From Liquidambar formosana (Eukaryota; Streptophyta; Magnoliopsida; Saxifragales; Altingiaceae): a stretch of 64,000 nt of DNA. The stretch covers positions 8,633,036-8,697,035 of the forward strand of contig CM077833.1 of the NCBI GenBank assembly GCA_039720395.1, written 5' to 3'. Below, piece after piece: positions 23,046-36,000 of the stretch (position 1 is the stretch's first letter; each line of letters starts with the position of its first letter). The notes under the pieces are model-generated. The model made no database searches and was not told the origin of the DNA. It worked only from the letters and a program-made list of their open reading frames with translations. The position numbers were made by a program, and so were the translations under genes.

Positions 23046-23263
23046 GGGCTCTATTTGGTTTACGGATTTTATCAAGGAAAAAAATAAAATAGAAGGAATT
23101 GTACTTTTATTTATTTGGTTGCAATGGAAAATTGGAAGAAAAAGAATAATTGGAATAATTTTGGCTTGATATGATTTTATCTTTTCCTTTCATTTTCCTT
23201 CCTCCTCATTTTTTTTCCCTTCCTTTTTTTTTCCTTGATAGAATCCATGAACCAAATAGAGGG
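23046..23263. mobile_element. MITE in the PPME1 upstream region
   Basis: The left end GGGCTCTATTTGGTTTACGG and the right end read inverted, CCCTCTATTTGGTTCATGG, match, with further pairing to TTATCAAGG. The CTATTTGGTT-type end fits PIF/Harbinger (Tourist-like) or hAT MITEs; the target duplication was not resolved. It ends about 640 bp before the PPME1 ATG. Confidence 0.75.
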
Positions 23264-23905
23264 TAGAAGTTTAAAAAAAAAATTGGGATGAAAAGCAATT
23301 AAGTCTTGAGGTGCCAATAACCAACCTGAAAAAAATTAGTGCGACTTACTCTGGGCTAGCTAGCCCATGGCTAGCTCCATGCTTGCCTAGACGGGGATCA
23401 AACTACCACTATGTTAGAGCTATGCTTATATTTTTTTTGCAGCAATACTTGAATACTAAAATTTTCTATCAGATTAATCTTCACTCTGCTTCTATATATT
23501 ATATTCAGCTCATATTTGTGGAGGTGTATGGTTTTTTTGGACAACAACGCTAAAAATTTTAAGTCTAAAACTCTAAATTTCTTTTATTTTCCTATTTTTC
23601 TCATAAACAAAAACATGTAATTATGCTTAAACTGGCACAATTTCTAATTATTTATTTTTTGGTTGTTTATGCAAAATACAATGGAACCCCAAGAAAACCT
23701 AGAAACAGAACTAACCACAAGGTGGCATGAACCATTCCTTTTGGTAGCTTCACTCACATATTTGGTTGAACCGAATTGGACAGACCCGGTGTTTAAAACT
23801 TGGGTACAATTATGCGTAGCGTAACGGGTATGAATTCGGAGATCGTCTCCTAACCCGGCGGCACCAAGAAAAGAAGCCGCGTCATCACATAACAAAAGAG
23901 AGGAG
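23264..23905 (+). promoter_or_regulatory. Proximal upstream region and 5' leader of PPME1
   Basis: Inferred promoter and leader from position only. I do not see a convincing TATA box at a fixed distance; sequence near 23640-23665 is AT-rich. The first ATG has purine at -3 and G at +4. The bases just upstream (23821-23900) are relatively GC-rich, as expected of a leader near the start. Confidence 0.35.
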
Positions 23906-24054
23906 ATGGCCTTGAATGCTCAGCGATCTGAAGTTACAACAGAAAATCGAGGGATGGATTCTTCAAACCTGACTTCGCTTCCTGAAGAGACCTCCGAAGA
24001 ACAAAACCAACCTGTTTCTGCCTTCTCCTCTGTTCCTCATCGTCCTTCCACTCG
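23906..24054 (+). CDS. PPME1: PPME1 exon 1 (start codon)
   Basis: Encodes the N-terminal tail, residues 1-49, ending in HRPSTR split at the donor GTAACA. The ATG at 23906 has G at -3 and G at +4. A second in-frame ATG at 23954 (residue 17, MDSSNL) matches where the protein begins in some plant homologues, so the true start could be either. I chose the first because the frame is open and coding-like between them. Ser/Glu/Pro-rich and probably disordered, as is usual for this family. Confidence 0.88.
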
Positions 24055-27000
24055 GTAACATCTCTCTCTCTCTCTCCTCTCTTATATCGGTTTTTGGTTT
24101 TTTCTTTTTTGCTATATATTTTTGGATTGGAAAGGTATTTTGTTTACAAATTGACCGAATTTAGGACCGACGTATACGTGCTCAACAGTAGATTGGAGAT
24201 TCTACTGTTATTATTGTTATTTTTATCATCATCATCTTTTGGTGCTTGACTGAAGATTCTCCAATTTTTATTTTTTAGGTCTTCTCTACAAAAATACTCG
24301 CCTTTAAATTGGTTGGGCTATTTTGACCAGGAGGATGATGTTTGCATTCCAAACTCAGATGATGTTTGTGCCTATCTTTTGATTCTTCCCTCGCATATTA
24401 ATATATAATATAATGTGTATATTTTTTTGGGTGTGAAAATATCTTCTTATAGTATGCTTCGTCATTTTAGGTCTTTCACGTATATATGGCAGGAACAGAA
24501 GGACCAGTCGTGTTTTGTCTACATGGAGGCGGATATTCTGGGTATGCACGAGTCTTGTTTATCTTCAGTGTGCTTTTATTCATTTCAAATACTTTAAACT
24601 TCTAATGCAAGAAGTAGGAGAGATTCTGAAATCAATAGGCTGATAGAAATCAATAGTCTGATACCCTTAAGAAGTTCGTTGTTTGGATTAGTATTGTCAA
24701 TGCATTTGGGTGATGCCTTGGTGATTGGGCTTCCCAAGTTGTGGTGAACTGGTGATGCCTAGGCAACTAATAACACATTTTAATGACCTTATTAAAACAC
24801 TTATGGCACAAACACACATATTGGTAATGCGTATCAGAAAACCTGTAAATAATAAGAATTAGTGTAGTTCATGTCAATGATTTCATTATCTTCAAATCTT
24901 GTACCTGCACGAAGAATTCTAATAATGTATACTAGGAACAGTAGTAAGAACTGGTGATTTTTATATACAAATGTATGTAACCATAAATTTTCAATGAAAG
25001 ATTATCAATAAATAATAACAGCACTGGTTCAATAACTCAATTGCATATATTTTGCTATAAGTTAAATTTTGTACATATCTTTATGGAATCTTATGCTTTC
25101 TGTATGAGGTTATACCTATTTGTACTCTACCACACTTTGCATAAAAAAGGTCAACTGGATTTCAAGTCCTTTATTTCCTGAGGTTTGATATCATCATAGA
25201 TTGCTACCTCCACATCTAGGTAATAACATCTGCCCACCCCCATCCCCCCACTTTTTTCTTTTTCATCTTTTGCGGGGGAGGGGATAATTTATTAAAAATT
25301 CCAAAATTGGGCTAGTCTGAGGGGGATTCCTTAATTCTTTTGGTGCATGCTGGTCTTTTTTCTTAATTTTTTAATGGGTTAGTGGGTGCTTCACTCTTAA
25401 CCTTGTTTTTAAATAGGATACTCATGTATAAAAATGGTATTTTGCTTTTGGGAGTGTTGTATCTTTCCATCTTCCTTCCAACTATTCTGATTATGACAAA
25501 TTTAAAGCGTCATATGGATTTCAAATTGCAAGGTGGACAATTTAACCTATGGAAATATTTAACATTCCAAAAACCAAGTAGTGGTTGTTGAGAGGTCCAA
25601 ATATGAGTTGTAAATCAAACGGTTTTATTCTTAGAGGGTCAAATTATATAGAAAGATGCTTTATTGGTTCAAATGCTAGTTTGTCTCTCATAGGATCAAG
25701 AACATGAACAAACAATATGTTTGTGTTTGTTTAGATGGAAGCATTGAAGATCAGATCTCAGAGTGATTTAAAAAAAAAAATGAAAAAAATTAAATAATAT
25801 AAAACAAGCTGAAGATTATAATTTGATTAGTACTGTAGAAAAAAGGTGTTGGTAGTTAAGGGTTTTTGGCATCAGCTCTTTTTTTTTTTTAATAAGGTAA
25901 TCATTAAATATATTCAAAGAAGTGCAAAGCACATGTACACAGGGTGTATACAGAAGCAAACTAAAACTATAAACTAAAGCTATAACTCTAAAGATTGCAA
26001 AAATTCAGAAAATTGCGATCGGTCTCCCGAAAATTGCAATTGCCCCCACTCAAAAAGGAAACCTAAGAAAGTGTTCTTAAGTTGCTGTACAGAATTTTCC
26101 TGCCCCTCAAAAGTCCTTGAATTGCTCTCCTTCCATAAAGTCCAGCAGATTGCATGAGGAAGACATCTCCACACAGCAAGCTGGTCCTTTTTCTGGCTTC
26201 TGCATTGCCAACTTTCCATCAAGGGCAACACTGAATCTGGAACCACCCAGTTAATCCCAAAAACATGGAAACCACAAGCCCAAACTTCCTTTGCCACCGA
26301 GCAGTGAAGAAGCAAATGATCAATAGACTCCTCCTGATTTTTGCACATCACACACATGTTACACATGGCAAATCCCCTCCTCTGTAATTCGTCTATGGTA
26401 TGGCATTTTCTATGGTTGCTGTCCACATGAAGAAAGAAGTCTTGGATGGAATTCTTGGGACCCAAATATGAGAGGCTGGAAAAAAACTCCTATCTGACCT
26501 GTGCAAAGAATGAAAAAATAAACCAACTGAAAACTTATCATCCCTTCCTTTATTCCACAATAGATGATCCTCCGTTCCCCTATGCACCTCCACACTCAGA
26601 ATCTCAAGCAACAGTAAAACTTCATCAATTTCCCACTCATGTAAATCCCTAACTAAATCAATGTTCCACACCAATCTATCCCCCATTGCCCAGTCCATGA
26701 AATCTGCCACCCACACCTCCTTATTCCGAGCAATAAGAAATAATTGAGGAAAAATAATTTTTTTTTTTTTGTTTTGATCAGCAACAAAATGAATTTTATT
26801 AATCAAAAGATGCAAGAAGAGTATAGAAGCAAAAGATAGATAAAAGAGGAGGGGGGACCAGAAGTCCACCCAAAGAAGAATATGCAAAATAATCAAGAGC
26901 CCAAATACGAGAACAGTCTGCTATGAAACTAGCTGCCAGCCTAACTGCATACAGCTTCCCATTCGGAATTCAATAAGAAGAGAGGAATATCAGCAAACTA

Positions 27001-30000
27001 CTTGGATAATTTTGCCCAGAAGGAGCCTAAGAAGTGCACTTTATCCCACAGATCTACCAAGGAAGATTCCTTGTTCTAAAAAATTCTCCCATTCCTTTCA
27101 AGCCAAACAACCCATAAAACAGCCATCGAGGCACAACTCCACAAGATTCTTGCCTTCTTGCCCCTGCCCAATCCCCAAAATTTTATCTCAAAGAAGCTTC
27201 TAACGCAGCTGGGCATTACCCAAGCCTCCTTGCCAAGGCTAAATAGCTTCTGCCATAGTGTAGAGACCACAGGACAGTGTAAAAATAGGTGATCAACATT
27301 TTCAGTTGCTTCCCTGCACATGGTGCACCATTGAGGATATGCAACAAGAGATGGTCTTCTTCTTTGAAACCTGTTATTAGTATTAATGCTCTTGTGAAAC
27401 ACAGTCCAAGCAAAGAACTTTTCTTTGAGAGGCACACTTGCTTTCCAAATTAAATGTGAGGGAAAGCAATAAGGAACAAGAGAGTAATCAATCAACTTCT
27501 CAAAGTAAGACTTAGAGGGGAAAATCCCAGAAGAATCAGCCCCCCACACCCTTTTATCCGAAAGAAGCTCTCTTAATGAAAAACCCTCCATAATACCCAG
27601 CAAGGATGCTAAATCTAAAGTCTCCCTCTCATTTAGATTGGAAAAAATTTGAAATCCCATCCAAAAGAGTGAGAATCAGTGGAAACCATGGACGATATAG
27701 AAACATTATGAGCCAAAGAGAGTCTATACAAACGAGGGAATAAAGAGCAAAAAGAAGCTTCGCCCCTCCATTGATCTTCCCAAAATCTAACTCTATCCCC
27801 TTTTCCAACTGACAATGAGATGAATTCCAAGAACTTATCCAACCCCTGATAAATAAATTTCCATGGACTCCTGGCCGATATTCTAGAACTTGTTTGGGTA
27901 TCCCATCCATTGGCTTGTAAGCCGTACTTGCTCTTGATAACAGCATACCATAATGAATCCCTCTCACGAGCAAACCTCCATAGCCATTTACCAGTCAAAG
28001 CAATATTTCTTTTCATAATATTCCCTAAAGCTAACCCCCCATGACTCTTGGGTCTAGAAACTTTCTCCCATCTAACCAACCGATCTCTCTTGCCCTCCCC
28101 ACTTCCTTCCCATAAAAAATCTCTTATCAACTTTTCCACCGAACGAGCAGCCTTTACTGGAATTCTAAACAGAGATAGGTAGTAAGTGGGGATGCTTGAT
28201 AAAACTGATTGGATTAAAACCAATCTACCACCCTTAGACATTAGAGCTCTCTTCCAACCCTCCAACCTTTTTCTAACTCTATCAACAACTGGACCCCAAA
28301 AAACATCAGAATTAGGATTCCCTCCTAAAGGCAAGCCCAAATAAGTAAGAGGCCAGTCCCCAACCAAACAGCCCAATAGACCAGCTAACCTTTGAACCCT
28401 ATTTCCTTCGCAGTTAATGCCCACAATTGCACATTTACCCATATTTATTTTAAGTCCTGAGACCAACTCAAAGATTTGTAGAATTTTCTATAGGTTTAAA
28501 AACTTTTGGTCATCCCCAGAAGAAAAAAATAATGTGTCATCTGCAAATTGTAAGTGGGCAACCAAAACCCTCTCTCTACCAACCTCAAATCCCTCAATCA
28601 AACCAACCTCTCTCTCGCTCTGACAACCTACCCAAGACATCAGCCACTAGGGTGAACAAAAAGGGAGATAAAGGATCACCTTGTCTCAAACCTCTCGAAG
28701 CATTAAAAGATTTGCTTGGCTTTCCGTTTACAATAACTGAGAAATTGGTAGTGGCCAGACAACCAGAGATCCATTTCCTCCACCTTACCCCAAAACCTTT
28801 CTTTTCTAAAACAAAATCCAAAAAACCCCAATCCACGCAATCATAAGCCTTCTCAAAATCAATTTTAAACAACAGACCCTCTTTCTTTTCCACTCTATAA
28901 CTCTCCACTGCCTCATTAGCAATTAAAACCAAGTCTAATATTTGTTTGCCTTCCACAAAAGCTCCTTGGCTTTCTGAGATTGTCTCCTTTAAAACCTTTC
29001 TCAGTCTAATAGATAGAACTTTGGCCATAATCTTATATAATGATGAGACCAAGCTAATCGGCCGAAAGTCCTTGATTTTCAAGGAATCACTTTTTTTGGG
29101 AATCAAACAGATGAAAGTAGCATTTGTGCATTTATTAACAATCCTTGTCTCAAAAAATTCTGTGACCACATCCCAGCATTCTTGAAATACAGCCATAGTA
29201 AACCCATCTGGCCCAGGAGCCTTATCTTTACAACAATCAAAAACAGCTTCCTTAATCTCCTGTGCCTCAAAGGGTCTCTCCAACTTTAGAGCACTGTTCT
29301 CACAAATGGGATCCCAACATAGTCCATCTAACACTGGTCTTTCCCTTCCATTTGAACAATAAAGAGAAGAAAAAAATTGGTAAATTTCTTCCACAATATC
29401 CTCTTCCTTATCAACCACTGTGCCTCCCTCAACTTCCAATTTATTAATCACTTTCTTCCTTCCACTCCCATTGGTTACTCTATGAAAAAATTTAGTATTG
29501 CTATCTCCCTCTTTCAACCACTTGACCTTCGCTTTTTGAGCCCAAGAAATTTCTTCCCTATAATTAACCACCTCAAGCTCCCTCCTTCAAACTTGCTTTC
29601 TATCCTTAAACCCTCATTAAACAATCCTTCTTCCTCCAAATGATCCAACTCCTTAATTTTGCTAACAATGGTATCCTTTAAGATTTTAATATCGCCAAAA
29701 ACCTCTTTATTCCATTCTTTAATATTCAATTTGATAGCCTTCAGCTTCCTCATGAACTTAAATCCCTTCCAACCATGAACATCACAATTCTTCCACCAAT
29801 CTTCAAAACTTTTCCTAAACAAATGATGTTCCAACCACATATTTTCAAATCTGAATGGAGAGGGACCCCACATCGTTAGCTCACTATCTAGAATAATTGG
29901 ACAATGATCTGATGTAACTCTAGGTAAAGCTAATTGCCTCACCTGAAGAAAAAGCTCCTCCCACTCCAAGGTAAACAGAAAGCGATCAAGCCTATTGCAC

Positions 30001-33000
30001 ACCGGATCCGCCTGTTGATTGGACCATGTAAACCTAGCATTTGCCAAAGGTATATCTCTCAAAAGACACTCCCTAATGAATTGGTCAAAATCTCTCATAC
30101 TCCTAGTGCTCCCAACACCATTGAACTTCTCTGTAAAATACCTCACTACATTGAAATCCCCACCCAAAACCCACTTTGGGCTGCACAGCCCAGATAAACT
30201 GAAGAGTTCCTCCCAAAAATCTTTCCTAATCCTTGGACTATTCGGGCCATAAATTCCAGACATCCACCACTCACTAGAATTGATATCCTTCAATTTAACT
30301 GAAACTGAAAAATATTCATTGACAACTTCCAATGCAAACACAACTCTCTCGTCCCAAACTATCAGTATACCTCCAAACCTCCCAGTTAACGGTAGGAAAG
30401 TCCACCCTTTATTCCTAGAACCCCATATACTCTTAATCACTTTCCTATCAATCACCTCTAATTTTGTTCCTTGAAGAATCACAATATCCGGATTGTTTTT
30501 CCTCAAGAAATCTCTGATGATGCACCTCTTCCTACTAGAGCCAAGACCTCTAATGTTCCAGCTAATGATCTTCATTCAAAAATTCATCACCCCTGTTACC
30601 CCTCGAAGTGTATGACCCCTCATAATTGACATCACATTGAAGGTTTTTAAGCTCTCTAGTGCCCCTTCTCGCACTAATACTCCTTACGGCACTATTCCCC
30701 CCTCTCATCTTACCCACCCCTGGAATTCTGCCTCTTCTCCTAGAGAGAGACATATTCATATTTCCCAGAAATTCTTTTAGTTTAGATAACCCCTCCTCGT
30801 TTAGACTAAAAGAAAAAACATCCCCTAAATCTTTCCCCCCTACAGACCCCTCTACTGCCACCAACTCACTGCCTTGGATTACTCCCATTGTAATCTCCTC
30901 CTTCTAGATACAAATTTGCTCCACAGCTAATGGTACAGTTGTGTCCCCTGCGAGAACCAACTCTTTACCGGCATTATTATCAATAGAGAAATCATGCCTC
31001 AGCCCCTGAGGAAAAATAATAGCCAAGGGAGAATCACCACACCAGCAATCAAGCCAAAATTTAACCCTCCGACCATCACCAATCCTAAATCGAACCCCCT
31101 TTACAAACTCCTTTAATCCTCCCCTAATTGCCTTCCACACCCCACTTCTGTAAGATGCCCTAGGAGCCTTGGACCACCATCCCCAAAGCAACCCATCTTC
31201 CACAGAATACCTCCACAACCGTTTAGCTAATAAAGCCTGATTTGCAAGAAGAAGAGGACGAAAACCCAGACCTCCTTCCCTCCTGGGAGAGCATACCTTC
31301 TTCCAATTGACTAAGGCAGACGTTTTAGGGGCTCTCAATCAGTTTTTTCATGACTGCTGATGGGAGAGAAGCATTAATGCGACTTTTATCACTTCAATTC
31401 CAAAGAAAGGGGATGCAGTGGAATTAAGAGATTTCAGGCCCATTAGCTTGGTGCGGTCAGTGTATAAAATTCTGGCCAAGCTCTTAGCTACGAGGTTGAA
31501 AAAAGATGTGGGTAAAGTTTTGGGCCCTTTCCAGAATGCTCTTGTTGGTGGTCGTCAAATAATGGATGGTGCACTTATTGCTAATGAGATAGATTTTGGG
31601 TTTCTCTGGGTCCTGCAATTGCATGTTTGAGATAGATTTTGGTGGCTTTGGGAAGAGTAAAAGAGCTATAACACTTTGGAGGTGTGCTATTATGGCAATA
31701 TTTTGGGTTATTTGGGTGGAGAGAAATGCTAGGGTATTTGAGGATAAAGTGGTGTTGGTAGAAGAGTTGTGGGATTGTGGTTGTTTTTTAGACTTTTTTT
31801 GGGCATCGGTTTTCAAAGATTTTGTGGGTGTGTCGTTATTTGTTATTAAGTATGATTGGGAATCAGTTTGTAGCTTGTAGTTTTATTTTCTTTTGTTAGT
31901 TCTAGGGTGAGGACATCTTGTCCTCCTTTTTTTTGTATTCTCGTTTATCTTTCTTCTTTAAGAAAATTTATTTCTTGCTGCCAATAAAAAAAGATAGAAA
32001 AAGCTATAAACGTATAAATGGAGAAGAAAGGTGTACCAAAAGAACAAGATTCGCAAGACAATTATACATTATGAACATTGAGAAACCTACAAATGGAGAA
32101 TGTGAACTGTTCCACAGTTTTCTTGCTCCCTTTTTGCTGGGTGATTAAATTTTTTATTACATGATTGTTGTACCCATTTGCAGGTTCTAACTTATTGTAA
32201 ATATAGTGCAGATCAAGAGAATTATGGAGAGAACTATGAATCAAGAAGTAAATTAAGATATATGGAAAACAGGCTATTTAGAATGAAAAGTTTTCTGATG
32301 CCATATATATATGGAATCAAATTCCTTGGGATTTAATGAATACACACTCTATATCCTCAAAAGAGGCAAGTGAAAGAGACTTAATGAAGGTAAACCCCAA
32401 GAAATTTCACATCTTGAATTTAAATGCAATGCTACAAAAAGAGGTCACTGCACCTTTTTATACTGTCCAACCAATGCTCTTGACTGAAAGAGCAGGAAGT
32501 TCACTACACAACGAATGAGTTTTTTAGATTTAAAGTTGCAGGTCAATTCATCTTCACTAAGGAAAGAAGAAGACCAAAGATGACTAGGTTCACTTTGGAT
32601 GTGTTAAACACTTATGTAGTTTTAGAACCATGTTGTACTTTTAAATAACTGTAGCTTCTTGTATGGTATACAAACTTATAATTATTATTATTTGTTTTTG
32701 GATAAAGTAAATTCAATTTTATTTCTCAAAAAAAACTGAAAAACATGTACACACGTATACAAAAAGATACCAATCTACAAAAAGAGTGTATAGACAAAAC
32801 TCAACTAAACTCTTTTTGATAAGGTAAAACTCAACTAAACTCCAATCTACAATTTTAACGCAGCCAAAAATTCTGTGTGGTATACAAACTTATACCAGTT
32901 ATTATGCTATGAGATGCTTATAGCATACAAACTATGATGATAATTAAAATGAAAAGCCACATAGGTATTAGCGTTGTAATTGTGCTTAATACATATATAT

Positions 33001-36000
33001 GTTGGCATCCCTCATGACAAGAACATAAATGCTATACTAAGTGCCCTTGTTACATCATGGTGATACCTAGCAATGCTTAAATGCCTATCAACATTTTATA
33101 ATCACACACACGCGGACATTTCCTACTTTGATATCATTATTTGAAATTTTGAATACTGTTTTACAATAAGTTCTGCTTTTGATTTTGATCATCATAAGAG
33201 AGATAAATCCATGTTTCTTTTTGAGAAATTCCAAGGCACTCCTTTAAGGAGATTCATCATTCGAAGGGAAGTAGACTACTCAAGAATTTCACATTTCATT
33301 TATGTCGTAATTGAATAAAGACTTCAGAAAATCTAAATAAAAGGAAAGGAAGAATGAATCAATGAAATGTTGCTTGGTCTTCACTGGGAACTTGAGTAAG
33401 GAGTAGATCTTTGGGGGGTTTTCTAGAATTTGAAAGCCGAAAACCCCTTTCTTTATTTTTATTTGATGTAACTACTTGAGCCGGATGAGAGGAAACTTTC
33501 ACACCCAATTTAGTAAACAGAATATAAATTTCATCATTGCTAGATTGATCCATATGATTTGATGAAGAATGATCCAATAATGGGATTTTTTTCTTAAATG
33601 GAAAATTAAAAATGTCATGACCTGGAAAGGGGCTGAGACGTATAATAAATAAAATACATTTTATTCAAAATTTGGATGGAGTCTTAAAATAAAATTTGGC
33701 TTTCAATAAATATTTTTTATAAAATTTGGCATGGTCCTATATGTAAATGGGACCTACCAAGTTATCGACTTGTTTGTATTCCTGTACACACACATTAAGA
33801 ATAATACTAAACCATTCACAATAAAATTAAATAGCACTGGCATCAAGTTCCACAAAGTTCTACCATCCATACACACATAGAAATTAAAGTAAAATCGTTT
33901 AAATATTAATACAGACCATACAATAAAAATAATTTTAATACATGTTCACACCAATTTCCACAAGCATATCATGCCATGCTTCTGATGTTACCCCTTGTTA
34001 GATGCCTCAGCACCTTTAAAGAACCGTCTTTTTATCTTTATCAAATTCTATGAAAATTAATAAAAGGGGGCGTGAGTGAAAGCTCAATAGGATACATTTT
34101 TCAAAGTTGTATACCAAGGTTTTAAAACAATTTCCATAATTCGATAACAGTATATAAGTGAAACTAAATAAATAACAAAGAATTCAATGCACTAAGCTGT
34201 TCTAAATATTTAAATTTCATTTTCTAATGCCACCGATGAACGAGGGGCTGATTTCCAACTCAGTCTCAACCAATAATAAACCTCCTTGGACGAACGGGGG
34301 CCTCGTGTGGAAAAGAGACTGTTTTTATTCCCATAAAATTCAGGGCAGAACAAATTGAACCACATGACCACAAGCAGTGGTGGAGCCAGGAAATTTGTCT
34401 TGCAGGGTCAAGATTAAAGACTAGTGATAAGTATTTTGGGGAAAAAAAAAATCATAATGAGATTTTATTCTTTAACTTTGTATAGGGTAAAAGAATAATT
34501 AGGATAAATAATAGGGTCAAACTCATCAATTTTTTGGGTCAAAAAAGTAGCTAGAGGGTCAAAATAAAATTTTTTGAGGAGTAAAATAAAAAGTTGGCAG
34601 GGTCAAATTTTAAAATACTCATAATTTAGTTGAGGAAAACAAAAGGAAAGAATCAAGAGGGTCAATTGCCCCCCTTTGACCCCCCCTCCCTCCACCCCTG
34701 ACCACAAGGGCAGGGCAGAATGAACGGAACCTTGGAATAATTCCAAGTGACCCTCCACTATCACTGTAGGCGTTCGTGAAGCCATAAATCCATAAATCAT
34801 AGATATATGATTTTCCACAATTTTCATGATTTCAAATAATCCCATAAATTTTCCAAAATTTATATATAAACAATTTCTACAACCATTTTTTAAAATAATG
34901 GTAAGCAATGGTTCCAAAAACATACATACAAATGTGACCCTCAATATTTTGTATTACATAATATTAACATATTGGTTTCAAAACTAACTCATTTTAACCC
35001 AAAATCATATTAGTATTACAAACCATGTTACATGGACTCGGGTGCGGGTATCGGGTATTGGTGTGTATCCTAGTGTTGGACTCATCAAATTTATAAATTC
35101 AAGATACTGGGACTTGGCAAAAAAAGATCCAAAAATTGAGTACGGGTGCGGGGATATGTGAATGTGTATGTTTTTTAGTATATATATAAATAATATAAGT
35201 TTATGTTGAGGGATATATTTGAAAACATTTAATTTTATGTGGTATTGTCAGAATAGTTAATTTTAGGGGTTGAGTAATAATATAAGTTTTGGCCATTTAA
35301 GAAGTTTAAAAGGTAAGAGGGCTTCTTTGAGAAAAGGAATATATATATATATACTATTCATGTTCCTCTTTTGAGAAACCCTCGATGTGCTTTAGAAAAG
35401 GAGTCGCCGACAACTACGATGAGCTTCTTCGTAATGTCACTGGCATCACTTCCGACCCATCTCTGGCAACATTCTTGTGAAAACACCTCTAATAACAAGA
35501 TATGTACCTCTCTCTCTCTCTCTCTCTCTCTCTGTTGTTGTTGTTCTTCTTCTTTTTTCTCCTCCTCCTCCTCCTCTTTGCCATGTCCAATTTCTGGTTA
35601 CCGAATCCGCCACAGATTCCATACTAGTACCCGTGTCGTGTCATGTCAACATAGGTACTCCGGGGTAAACTGCTAAGTCCATATAACATAGGTTACAAAT
35701 ACACATAAATATAACAATTTTATACATAATCCAAACCCTAGGTTTTCCAAAAACCTATTTAATCCATAAACTGATAAACATTAACCCCATGCATGAAATA
35801 TATGCAAAATAACTCAAAATCATGAAAACCCACATGATTTATATCCATGCCCATGTGTTTAATGATGATTTATATCCAAACCCATGTGTTTAATGATCTA
35901 CAACAATGAAAAATGCACCTACCTCAAAAGGATCAAAACGCGATTTCAAGGGTGAACACGTGTAGATCGGGCCAAAACACACGAGATATGGGCTTCGTGG

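Larger units (their letters stand above)
26759..31006 (-). mobile_element. LINE B: 5'-truncated L1 inserted within LINE A
   Basis: 4.25 kb, flanked by perfect 14-bp direct repeats TGAGGAAAAATAAT at 26745-26758 and 31007-31020. Its poly(A) tail (T run, 26758-26771) abuts the left repeat. Read on the - strand it contains the end of ORF1, the AP-endonuclease, the reverse transcriptase and the C-terminal zinc-finger region, in standard plant L1 order. The 5' end is truncated within ORF1. ORF2 is broken by frameshifts near 29588, 28620 and 27650 and a stop at 28488-28490, so it cannot mobilise itself. Confidence 0.94.

Noticed and set aside
28532..30907. Several + strand frames of 60-104 codons
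   Set aside because: They are mirror frames of the LINE ORF2 coding strand.
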